A stretch of 19,418 bases of DNA from Actinomycetota bacterium (lineage in GTDB: Bacteria > Actinomycetota > Actinomycetes > Nanopelagicales > Nanopelagicaceae). Under the pieces are notes generated by a model that was given only the letters and a program-made list of their open reading frames with translations, searched no databases and was not told the origin of the DNA. Position 1 is the stretch's first letter; every line of letters starts with the position of its first letter. Made by a program: the position numbers and the translations under genes. The stretch covers positions 1 through 19,418 of the forward strand of contig WLMP01000008.1 in NCBI GenBank assembly GCA_009700155.1. Reading direction: 5' to 3'. Below, in pieces: positions 1 to 6,752 of the stretch.

Positions 1-235
1 CAATAAGAAGATCACTCATAACCGAAGTGCTTGCAATTGATATCGAACAACCTACGCCATCCCAAGAAATATCGGAAACTTTTCCATCAACTACCTTTAG
101 ATTCAAAGTAACTTCATCACCGCAACTTGGATTATTGTGATGAACTTGAATGTCTTTATCCGCAGAAAGACCCTTATGGTGTGGTGAGCGGTAGTGGTCG
201 AGAATTACCTCTTGATACAGCGAATCTAACTCCAC
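1..235 (-). CDS. sufU: SufU-type Fe-S assembly protein / sulfur acceptor (partial, 3' end off window)
   Basis: This is the N-terminal part of a SufU/IscU-like protein that takes persulfide sulfur from SufS for the SUF Fe-S assembly machinery. I translated it directly from the minus strand. It reads LYQEVILDHYRSPHHKG near the start, then NPSCGDEVTL, then WDGVGCSIS. The Cys-Gly-Asp and the later Cys correspond to the first Zn ligands of the SufU family. The third conserved Cys would lie beyond the left edge. The proposed start is GTG at 235-233, which overlaps the sufS stop as TAGTG, with a weak AAGG about 10 bases upstream inside sufS. This start puts seven residues before the conserved Tyr, close to what is usual for mycobacterial SufU. 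About 78 codons are visible. The family is certain from the motifs; the exact start is less so. Confidence 0.9.
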   Translation of the reverse strand, partial: MELDSLYQEVILDHYRSPHHKGLSADKDIQVHHNNPSCGDEVTLNLKVVDGKVSDISWDGVGCSISIASTSVMSDLLI

Positions 236-1482
236 TACTTTGTAACCTTAAAATATGACTTCACTTTTTCAATTCCACTAATTAACTGATTGATATCATC
301 AATATTATTATAAATATGAAAAGATGCTCGTGTAGTTCCAACTAGATTTAATTTACGCATTAATGGCCAGGCGCAGTGATGTCCTGTTCTTACCGCAATT
401 CCATATTGATCTAATACTTGACCAACATCATGTGGGTGAACCCCATCTACCGTAAATGAAACAACTCCCCCACGATCTTTAAGATCTAACGGACCAATAA
501 CATCTACGCCAGAAATACTTGCAAGGCCTGCCAATAAATTCTTTGTTAGTTCATGTTCGTGCTTAGCCACATTGTCCATACCAACATTATTTAGATAATC
601 AACAGCTGCTGATAGCCCAACTGCTTGTGCCATATTTGGTACCCCAGCTTCAAATTTTCGAGGCGCACTTATCCAGGTAGCTGATTCCATAGTTACCGAA
701 TCCACCATCGATCCACCGTAAATTGCTGGCTCTAATTTTTCAAGCAGATCATACTTTCCCCAAAGAACTCCAATACCGGTTGGTCCTAGTGCCTTATGTC
801 CAGAAAAAACTAAGAAATCAACATCGAGAGTTTTTACATCAATTGGAAAATGTGGAGCAGATTGACAGGCATCTAATACAACCAGAGCTCCAACAGCTCT
901 AGCAGCCTTACTTATTTGTTCTACTGGAAGTATTGTGCCAAAAACATTTGATTGATGAGTTATAGCAACTAGCTTTGTTTTAGAGGTAATAATCTGATCG
1001 ATATTTGATAAATCAATTCGGCCATCTTGGGTGAATGAAAGCCAAGATAAAACTGCTCCAGTTCGCTTTGCAAGCTGTTGCCAAGGAATCAAATTTGCAT
1101 GATGTTCCATTTCAGTGACAACAATATGATCGCCAGATTTAATATTGATCCTCGAGTTAGGATTTCCTAGGGCATATGCAATTACATTTAATGATTCGGT
1201 AGCACTTTTGGTAAAGACTATTTCATTATCTTTGGCACCAATGAAACTAGCTACATTAGCCCGAGCCGATTCATAAGCTTGCGAAGCTTCTTCAGCAAGC
1301 AAATGCGCACCTCTATGGACAGCAGCATTAACAGTGCGATAAAAATTGCTTTCAGCCTCAATGACTGAATTTGGCTTCTGCGAAGTAGCACCACTATCTA
1401 AATAAACTAAGGAATTACCACCCCGAACTTTTCGTTCGAAGATAGGAAAATCCTTTTTTAGTTTAGATAGATCTACACTCAT
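235..1482 (-). CDS. sufS: SufS cysteine desulfurase
   Basis: This is a PLP-dependent class V aminotransferase-fold enzyme that converts cysteine to alanine plus a protein-bound persulfide for Fe-S assembly in the cytosol. Counting from the ATG at 1482 it has 415 residues, normal for group II desulfurases. Visible motifs are EMEHHANLIPW (His near 127-128), VLDACQ (Asp204, PLP-binding), SGHK (Lys230, the Schiff-base lysine) and RTGHHCAWP (Cys370, the persulfide cysteine). The short segment around the Cys is typical of SufS rather than NifS/IscS. A TTG codon directly upstream (1485) could add one residue, but the ATG is the more probable start. The gene begins six bases after the sufC stop and its own stop overlaps the sufU start. 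SufU is its expected sulfur acceptor. Confidence 0.97.
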   Translation of the reverse strand: MSVDLSKLKKDFPIFERKVRGGNSLVYLDSGATSQKPNSVIEAESNFYRTVNAAVHRGAHLLAEEASQAYESARANVASFIGAKDNEIVFTKSATESLNVIAYALGNPNSRINIKSGDHIVVTEMEHHANLIPWQQLAKRTGAVLSWLSFTQDGRIDLSNIDQIITSKTKLVAITHQSNVFGTILPVEQISKAARAVGALVVLDACQSAPHFPIDVKTLDVDFLVFSGHKALGPTGIGVLWGKYDLLEKLEPAIYGGSMVDSVTMESATWISAPRKFEAGVPNMAQAVGLSAAVDYLNNVGMDNVAKHEHELTKNLLAGLASISGVDVIGPLDLKDRGGVVSFTVDGVHPHDVGQVLDQYGIAVRTGHHCAWPLMRKLNLVGTTRASFHIYNNIDDINQLISGIEKVKSYFKVTK

Positions 1483-1488
1483 CAATTA

Positions 1489-2241
1489 TTACGCAGTTAT
1501 ATAAGCTGCGTAACCCTGTTCCTCTAACTTGTCAGCCAACTCTGGACCGCCTTCTTCAACAATTTTTCCATTAGCAAAGACGTGAACAAAATCAGGCTTT
1601 ATGTATCGAAGAATTCTCGTATAGTGAGTAATCAGCATTACCCCTAGATCTGAGTTAGCTTTTACTCTATTTACGCCTTCAGAAACAATACGTAATGCAT
1701 CGACATCAAGACCGGAATCTGTCTCATCAAGAATTGCAATCTTTGGCCTTAGCAACTCCATTTGTAGAATCTCGTGACGCTTTTTCTCTCCACCGGAAAA
1801 ACCCTCATTTACATTGCGTTCAGAAAAAGCGGTATCAATATTTAGAGAAGCCATAGCCTCTTTAACTTCACCAACCCATGTTCTAACTTTAGGAGCTTCA
1901 CCTCGGATAGCAGTTACGGCAGTTCGCAAAAAGTTAGAAACTGAAACACCAGGTACTTCAACTGGATACTGCATAGCAAGGAATAATCCAGCCTTTGCTC
2001 GCTCATCAACGCTCATCTCTAACACATCATTTCCATCCAGAGTTACTGAACCACCAGTAATTAAGTACTTAGGATGACCAGCAATTGAATATGCAAGAGT
2101 TGATTTTCCAGAACCATTAGGTCCCATAATTGCATGAGTTTCACCTGACTTAATTGTTAAATCTACTCCGCGCAATATCTCTTTATTACCAGCCTCAGTA
2201 ATAACGCTAACTTGTAAATTTTTGATTTCTAGTACGCTCAT
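1489..2241 (-). CDS. sufC: SufC ABC-type ATPase of the SUF scaffold
   Basis: SufC is the soluble ATPase of the SufBCD scaffold. Its ATP cycle drives the SufB-SufD rearrangement during cluster assembly. The 250-residue protein has a full ABC nucleotide-binding domain: Walker A GPNGSGKST (40-48), Q-loop region AMQYPVEVPG (near 89-98), signature FSGGEKKR (148-155), Walker B IAILDETD (168-175, catalytic Glu173) and H-loop His206. The signature EKKR and the DETDSGLD D-loop are typical of SufC rather than of transporters, and there are no membrane segments. A perfect AAGGAG lies at 2253-2248, six bases before the ATG, and overlaps the stop codon of the Rieske gene. SufC therefore has its own strong ribosome binding site. 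Confidence 0.97.
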   Translation of the reverse strand: MSVLEIKNLQVSVITEAGNKEILRGVDLTIKSGETHAIMGPNGSGKSTLAYSIAGHPKYLITGGSVTLDGNDVLEMSVDERAKAGLFLAMQYPVEVPGVSVSNFLRTAVTAIRGEAPKVRTWVGEVKEAMASLNIDTAFSERNVNEGFSGGEKKRHEILQMELLRPKIAILDETDSGLDVDALRIVSEGVNRVKANSDLGVMLITHYTRILRYIKPDFVHVFANGKIVEEGGPELADKLEEQGYAAYITA

Positions 2242-2251
2242 AATTGTCTCC

Positions 2252-2548
2252 TTAGTTAGTTACTACTACTTGGTTGCCGTTTACTTCAACTTTAAATGTT
2301 TTTAGTGCGGATGTGGCTGGCGGGGTTAGTGCTTCGCCGGTGCGTAGATCAAATTCAGCACCATGTAGCCAACACTCGATCTTGGTTCCACTAACTTCAC
2401 CTTCAGACAATGAGGCTTCAGAATGTGTACAGGTATCTTCAACTGCAAATACCTCATTACCAACACGAGTTAGGCATACTGCAACACCATCTACCTCAAT
2501 AGCTACCGGTTTACCGCTAACTAGTGAATCAAATGCCACTTCAGCCAT
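2252..2548 (-). CDS. Rieske-type [2Fe-2S] ferredoxin in the suf operon
   Basis: This is a 98-residue soluble Rieske protein of the non-heme-dioxygenase ferredoxin type. The cluster ligands are visible as C40-T-H42 (CTHSEASLSEG) and C59-W-L-H62 (CWLHGAEFDLRTG). No signal peptide or membrane anchor is seen, so it is probably cytosolic. The start overlaps the sufD stop (TAATG), so its translation is probably coupled to sufD. A Rieske-like ORF between sufD and sufC is also known in streptomycete suf operons but is absent from the Mycobacterium tuberculosis operon. Its role in SUF assembly is not established. An electron donor to assembly or to a partner oxygenase is the plausible guess. Confidence 0.93.
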   Translation of the reverse strand: MAEVAFDSLVSGKPVAIEVDGVAVCLTRVGNEVFAVEDTCTHSEASLSEGEVSGTKIECWLHGAEFDLRTGEALTPPATSALKTFKVEVNGNQVVVTN

Positions 2549-3633
2549 TATTCACCAACCCTTGATAATTCAGATTCAATGCGATTCATCAATCTTTCCT
2601 CAATCTCTTCACTCTTTAACTTACTTATAATCTCAGCAAAGAAACCGCGAATTACTAATCTGCGAGCAATATCTGCTGGAATCCCTCTAGATTGTAGGTA
2701 AAAAAGTTGTTCATCATCAAAGCGCCCAGTAGTACTAGCGTGGCCAGCACCAACTATCTCACCGGTTTCAATTTCTAAATTTGGAACAGAGTCAGCACGA
2801 GCACCATCTGTAAGCAATAAGTTTCGGTTTAGTTCATAGGTGTCAGTTCCTTCAGCACCCTTATTAATATAAACATCACCGATCCATACCGTGTGTGCAC
2901 CTTTACCGGCAAGGGCTCCCTTGTAGTTAACACGGGATTTAGTGTTTGGAACACTATGGTTTACATGGATGCGATGTTCCAGATGTTGTTCATCAGTTGC
3001 AAAGTAAACGCCATACATTTCAGCACTAGCTCCCATACCTGTGTATTCAACTGTAGGGCTAATACGAACTGTAGATCCACCAATTGATACGACATAAGAA
3101 TTAAATTGAGCATCCTTACCAATAATTGCATGATGTTGGGCAAGGTGAACAGAGTTTAAATCCCACTCCTGTAACGTAATAAAATTAAGGCTAGAGCCGG
3201 CAGCAAGTGAGATTTCAATTTCTTCACCTAACTTACCAGCACCATTGTTTTCAATAACAACAGTGGCTCTGCTATTTACTCCTACTTGGATTACAGCTCG
3301 ACTTACCTCAGCAGTTGGCCCACATTTTCTCTTTAAAAATATTGGCTCGGCAATTTCAGTGTTATCAGCAATCGTAATTAATGTAGTTTTCTTAGCCTCT
3401 TTGCGAACTCTGTTTGTCACGATATCACTTGCAGCGTATGCAGGTGGATGATCAGATGTATTCGGAGTTGTCAGACTGACACCTTTTGGTAAATCTGATT
3501 TAGCAAAAAGTGAAATATTGTCAGCTACCGAAACTTCTAAATCATGTATTCCAGATAGTTTTTTTAATGGCGTAAACCGCCATGCTTCCTCACGACCAGT
3601 TGGCGTGAGGTAATTTGTAGTTAATTGGCTCAT
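2548..3633 (-). CDS. sufD: SufD Fe-S scaffold subunit
   Basis: SufD pairs with SufB in the SufBC2D scaffold complex. The 361-residue protein has an N-terminal helical region beginning with the PTGREEAWRFTPLKKL motif (11-26), typical of SufD. A right-handed beta-helix core follows, with a C-terminal segment containing EIETGEIVGAGHASTTGRFDDEQ, in which His298 is the likely counterpart of the catalytic His of E. coli SufD. No Cys stands just before that His, unlike E. coli SufD, and this looks usual for actinobacterial SufD. The FYLQSRGIP stretch near 311-319 parallels the FYLMSRGLG of SufB. The start overlaps the sufB stop (TAATG) and the stop overlaps the Rieske start, so it is embedded in a coupled translation chain. 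Confidence 0.96.
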   Translation of the reverse strand: MSQLTTNYLTPTGREEAWRFTPLKKLSGIHDLEVSVADNISLFAKSDLPKGVSLTTPNTSDHPPAYAASDIVTNRVRKEAKKTTLITIADNTEIAEPIFLKRKCGPTAEVSRAVIQVGVNSRATVVIENNGAGKLGEEIEISLAAGSSLNFITLQEWDLNSVHLAQHHAIIGKDAQFNSYVVSIGGSTVRISPTVEYTGMGASAEMYGVYFATDEQHLEHRIHVNHSVPNTKSRVNYKGALAGKGAHTVWIGDVYINKGAEGTDTYELNRNLLLTDGARADSVPNLEIETGEIVGAGHASTTGRFDDEQLFYLQSRGIPADIARRLVIRGFFAEIISKLKSEEIEERLMNRIESELSRVGE

Positions 3634-5045
3634 TAACCAACAGCGCCTTCCATTTGTAACTCAATTAAACGATTGAGCTCCAGTGCGTACTCCATTGGAA
3701 GCTCCTTAGCAATTGGCTCAATAAATCCACGAACAATCATTGCCATTGCTTCATCCTCACCAAGTCCACGTGACATGAGATAGAAGAGTTGGTCATCGCT
3801 CACTCTTGAAACAGTTGCTTCATGCCCCATCGAAACATCATCTTCGCGAACATCAACATATGGATATGTATCAGATCTTGAAATTGTGTCGACTAGAAGA
3901 GCATCACATTTAACTGTGCTCTTTGAGTGGTGCGCACCTTCTTCAACCTTTACTAACCCTCTATAAGATGTACGACCGCCACCACGTGCAACAGATTTCG
4001 AAATAATTGTTGAAGATGTGTATGGAGCTGCGTGCACCATTTTAGCGCCAGCATCTTGGTGTTGACCTTCGCCAGCAAATGCGATTGAAAGTGTTTCACC
4101 CTTTGAGTGTGGACCCATCAACATAACAGCTGGGTACTTCATGGTTACTTTAGAGCCGATGTTTCCATCAATCCATTCCATAGTTGCACCTTCAGCACAA
4201 GTTGCTCGCTTTGTTACCAAGTTATAAACGTTATTCGACCAGTTTTGTATTGTTGTATATCGGACTCTGGCATTTTTCTTAACAATGATCTCAACTACAG
4301 CTGAGTGCAAAGAGTCTGATGAATAAATAGGTGCGGTGCAGCCTTCAACATAATGAACATATGAATCCTCATCAGCAATAATCAAGGTACGTTCAAACTG
4401 ACCCATGTTTTCAGTGTTGATTCTGAAATACGCTTGAAGAGGAATATCTACCTTCACTCCCTTTGGCACGTAAATGAATGATCCACCAGACCAAACTGCT
4501 GTATTTAATGCAGCAAATTTATTATCGCCAACTGGTATTACTGTTCCGAAGTACTCCTTGAACAAATCTCCGTGTGTACGAAGAGCTGTATCGGTATCTA
4601 GAAATAAAACACCTTGCTTTTCTAAATCTTCACGGATTGAGTGGTAAACAACTTCAGACTCATACTGGGCAGCAACTCCTGCAACTAAACGCTTCTTTTC
4701 TGCCTCAGGTATACCTAAACGATCATAGGTATTTTTAATATCATCTGGTAGATCTTCCCATGAGGTCGCTTGCTTTTCAGTTGAGCGAACAAAATACTTA
4801 ATTGTGTCAAAGAAGATTCCACTTAGGTCAGATCCCCAACTAGGCATTGGCTTCTTATCAAATAGTGATAAACCTTTTAATCGCAGGTCTAGCATCCATT
4901 GTGGCTCACTCTTTTTTGAAGAGATATCACGGACAACCTCTTCATTGAGTCCACGTCGGCTATTAGAACCAGCATCAGTCTTATCCGCCCAGCCGTACTC
5001 ATACTTTCCAATTCCTTCTAGCTCCGGATGAGTTATTTGTGACAT
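3633..5045 (-). CDS. sufB: SufB Fe-S scaffold subunit (intein-free)
   Basis: SufB is the main scaffold on which the nascent Fe-S cluster forms. The 470-residue protein carries the typical SufB landmarks: [14 protein letters not shown] (187-199), the [12 protein letters not shown] motif (Cys236), and [11 protein letters not shown], where Cys380 matches the catalytic E. coli Cys405. [12 protein letters not shown] contains His408-Glu409, matching E. coli His433-Glu434. The ORF is uninterrupted, so there is no intein of the kind found in M. tuberculosis SufB. A perfect AAGGAG at 5058-5053 lies seven bases before the ATG, inside the end of sufR, and the ATG overlaps the sufR stop (TAATG). It is the first structural gene after the regulator. 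Confidence 0.97.
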   Translation of the reverse strand: MSQITHPELEGIGKYEYGWADKTDAGSNSRRGLNEEVVRDISSKKSEPQWMLDLRLKGLSLFDKKPMPSWGSDLSGIFFDTIKYFVRSTEKQATSWEDLPDDIKNTYDRLGIPEAEKKRLVAGVAAQYESEVVYHSIREDLEKQGVLFLDTDTALRTHGDLFKEYFGTVIPVGDNKFAALNTAVWSGGSFIYVPKGVKVDIPLQAYFRINTENMGQFERTLIIADEDSYVHYVEGCTAPIYSSDSLHSAVVEIIVKKNARVRYTTIQNWSNNVYNLVTKRATCAEGATMEWIDGNIGSKVTMKYPAVMLMGPHSKGETLSIAFAGEGQHQDAGAKMVHAAPYTSSTIISKSVARGGGRTSYRGLVKVEEGAHHSKSTVKCDALLVDTISRSDTYPYVDVREDDVSMGHEATVSRVSDDQLFYLMSRGLGEDEAMAMIVRGFIEPIAKELPMEYALELNRLIELQMEGAVG

Positions 5046-5731
5046 TATCTGGCTCCTTCTTTCATTTTTGATTTAGTAATTTGGGAAATATTTGTTGGAA
5101 CAAAGGTGGTGCATACGCCATCACCATCAGCGATTGTGGCAAGCCGCTGTACGTGAGTGCCTAGAATTTTTGAGAATGCTTCAGTTTCAGCCTCACACAA
5201 CTGTGGAAACTCTGATGCAACATGCGCAATTGGACAATGGTGCTGACAGATCTCTTCGCCATTTCCCATCTTGTCAGTAGTTGCAGAGTAGCCTTCCTTA
5301 GTTAGAAGTTTTGCTAACATCTTAGATTTTTCAAGTAATGACTTATTTGAGTTTTTAATCGATTGACCTTTGCGTTCAAAGTCAGCAGCTCTAGTTTGTG
5401 CAAATTCATCCACCAAGTGCGATCCGCTTTTACTGGCCATAAACTTTAACGCCGCTACCGCAAGATCATCATATGAGTGCTCAAATTTTTCTCTACCCTC
5501 ATCTGTCATTAAAAATACCTTCGAAGGCCTGCCCCGACTTCTGGAGGCACTACTTTGATATGGCTCACGAGAGGTAAGGACTCCCTCTGCGATCAAAGAA
5601 TCTAAATGGCGGCGAATGCCAGCAGGAGTGATATCTAGCTTTTCGGCAAGGGCAACTGCAGTCGTCGGCCCAGATTCCAAAATGCTCCGTGCTACGACAT
5701 CACGGGTCTTATCTGGCTCACTCTTTTTCAC
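5045..5731 (-). CDS. sufR: SufR Fe-S-dependent transcriptional repressor of the suf operon
   Basis: This is a 228-residue winged-helix regulator. Residues 10-75 form the HTH ([29 protein letters not shown]) with a basic wing ([11 protein letters not shown]). The C-terminal half holds four cysteines, C162, C166 ([11 protein letters not shown]), C179 and C207, matching the cluster-binding pattern of SufR proteins. By family knowledge the holo form represses suf and the apo form releases it. The start is GTG at 5731-5729, because no in-frame ATG precedes it and the HTH begins shortly after. No Shine-Dalgarno is visible upstream, which fits a leaderless or very short-leader mRNA. A CAAC-N6-GTTG palindrome touches this start codon and suggests autoregulation of the operon. 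Confidence 0.93.
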   Translation of the reverse strand: MKKSEPDKTRDVVARSILESGPTTAVALAEKLDITPAGIRRHLDSLIAEGVLTSREPYQSSASRSRGRPSKVFLMTDEGREKFEHSYDDLAVAALKFMASKSGSHLVDEFAQTRAADFERKGQSIKNSNKSLLEKSKMLAKLLTKEGYSATTDKMGNGEEICQHHCPIAHVASEFPQLCEAETEAFSKILGTHVQRLATIADGDGVCTTFVPTNISQITKSKMKEGAR

Positions 5732-5744
5732 AACATAAGTGTTG
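5731..5744. promoter_or_regulatory. Putative SufR operator, CAAC-N6-GTTG palindrome
   Basis: The plus strand reads CAACATAAGTGTTG, with 5-base inverted arms (CAACA/TGTTG) around a 4-base centre. The CAAC-N6-GTTG form is the inverted repeat described for SufR binding in cyanobacteria. It shares its first base with the sufR GTG start codon, so bound SufR would sit on the transcription or translation start of the suf operon. The match to the motif is seen in the sequence; its use as an operator here is inferred. Confidence 0.6.
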
Positions 5745-5764
5745 CGTAATTCTGTAATTTACGC
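5744..5764. repeat. Inverted repeat GCGTAA-N9-TTACGC in the sufR-ctaA intergenic region
   Basis: Two perfect 6-base arms, GCGTAA and TTACGC, are separated by nine bases, directly beside the CAAC-N6-GTTG palindrome and 13 bases upstream of sufR. The AT-rich centre, read on the minus strand, includes CAGAAT, a possible weak -10 for sufR. It may be a second operator or part of the suf promoter. No regulator can be named. Confidence 0.4.
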
Positions 5765-5802
5765 CACCTCTAACTGGTGTTTTCGGTGTGAAATAGGACG
5801 TA

Positions 5803-5821
5803 CTAAGGCAGTTCTAAGGCA
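5803..5821. repeat. Direct repeat CTAAGGCA x2 with 11-base period upstream of ctaA
   Basis: CTAAGGCA occurs at 5803-5810 and again at 5814-5821, one helical turn apart, 32 to 50 bases upstream of the ctaA start. This places it near the -35 region if ctaA is leaderless. The spacing suggests a possible activator site for tandem binding on one DNA face, but no regulator can be named and chance is not excluded. Confidence 0.3.
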
Positions 5822-5840
5822 TGGCTGGCACCCAGATCAG

Positions 5841-5846
5841 TAGGCT
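5841..5846 (+). promoter_or_regulatory. Candidate -10 element (TAGGCT) for a leaderless ctaA transcript
   Basis: TAGGCT fits the relaxed actinobacterial TANNNT -10 form and ends six bases before the ctaA ATG at 5853. That is the distance expected if transcription starts at the A of the ATG. No Shine-Dalgarno is seen upstream of ctaA, which agrees with a leaderless mRNA. No convincing -35 hexamer was found. Confidence 0.35.
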
Positions 5847-5852
5847 TAAATC

Positions 5853-6752
5853 ATGCTGGTGCAACGAAAATCAATTTCTGCAAAGTTACTTTCGTTTTTG
5901 GTTTTTTTGCAGGCAGCCTTAATTGTTACCGGAGGGTCAGTTCGACTAACTGGTTCTGGGCTTGGCTGCCCAACCTGGCCCGAGTGCACTCCAGGTTCGT
6001 ATACTCCAATCCCCAACCAAGCTGAAGGTCAGCTTCATGCTTGGATTGAATTCGGTAATCGGCTACTAACTTTTGTCCTGTTCTTTTGTGCAGTTGCTGT
6101 CGTGATTATTGCATTTAGAGTTTCCAGCAATGCAGTAAATAAATCACGAATTCGATCATTAGCAGGTCTACAAGTGCTTGGAATTCTAGGTCAGGGAGTA
6201 CTTGGGGGTATAACTGTTCTTACTGACTTACATCCATTATCGGTTGCAAGCCATTATATGTTATCGATTTTCCTAATTGCCGGCGCCATTTCACTTAGAT
6301 ATGAGTTACTCGATCTAGTCAAAAAGCCGATTGAAGGTTTAGTGGGATTCCTGTTTCCAATTATTATTTGGTTGACTTTAATTATTTTAGCTATCGGTAC
6401 TGTTGTTACAGGTAGCGGTCCACATGCAGGTGATGAAAATGCGGAAAGATTTGGATTTAATCTAAGAACAGTCACTTCACTGCATGCAGATTTTGTAATA
6501 GCAGTTTTGGTTCTCACTATTGTTTTGTTGGCTATTTCCCACCATGAAAAGTTAAGCTTTTTATCTAGGAGACTTAGAATATTTCTATTAATTCTTCTTG
6601 GCCAAGGGTTGATTGGTTACGTCCAGTACTTTCAAGATCTGCCTGAATTGCTAGTTGCGTTTCATTTAATTGGATCAACCCTTGTATGGGGCTATGCTTG
6701 GGGTATGGCCAAGAGCTTGGAATCAGGCTTTAAATTGAGAAAGTTGAGCTAA
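5853..6752 (+). CDS. ctaA: CtaA/COX15-family heme A synthase
   Basis: CtaA is an integral membrane enzyme that oxidises heme O to heme A for aa3-type cytochrome c oxidase. The 299-residue protein has about eight hydrophobic segments (roughly 12-30, 70-90, 103-121, 131-149, 164-188, 211-229, 241-259 and 268-284). It has the first-loop cysteine pair C39 and C45 (GLGCPTWPEC). The heme and catalytic residues fit the family: His62 and Glu66 in LHAWIEFGNR, His127 and His134, His211 (SLHADF) and His271 (AFHLIG). The ATG lies six bases after a TANNNT element and no SD is present. It is divergent from sufR, and its stop overlaps the tkt start (TAATG). The partner ctaB, often near tkt in Actinobacteria, is not in this window. 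Confidence 0.95.
   Translation: MLVQRKSISAKLLSFLVFLQAALIVTGGSVRLTGSGLGCPTWPECTPGSYTPIPNQAEGQLHAWIEFGNRLLTFVLFFCAVAVVIIAFRVSSNAVNKSRIRSLAGLQVLGILGQGVLGGITVLTDLHPLSVASHYMLSIFLIAGAISLRYELLDLVKKPIEGLVGFLFPIIIWLTLIILAIGTVVTGSGPHAGDENAERFGFNLRTVTSLHADFVIAVLVLTIVLLAISHHEKLSFLSRRLRIFLLILLGQGLIGYVQYFQDLPELLVAFHLIGSTLVWGYAWGMAKSLESGFKLRKLS

Noticed and set aside
2274..2630. 118-residue plus-strand ORF opposite the Rieske gene and the end of sufD
   Set aside because: It mirrors two real coding regions and shows no recognisable motif.
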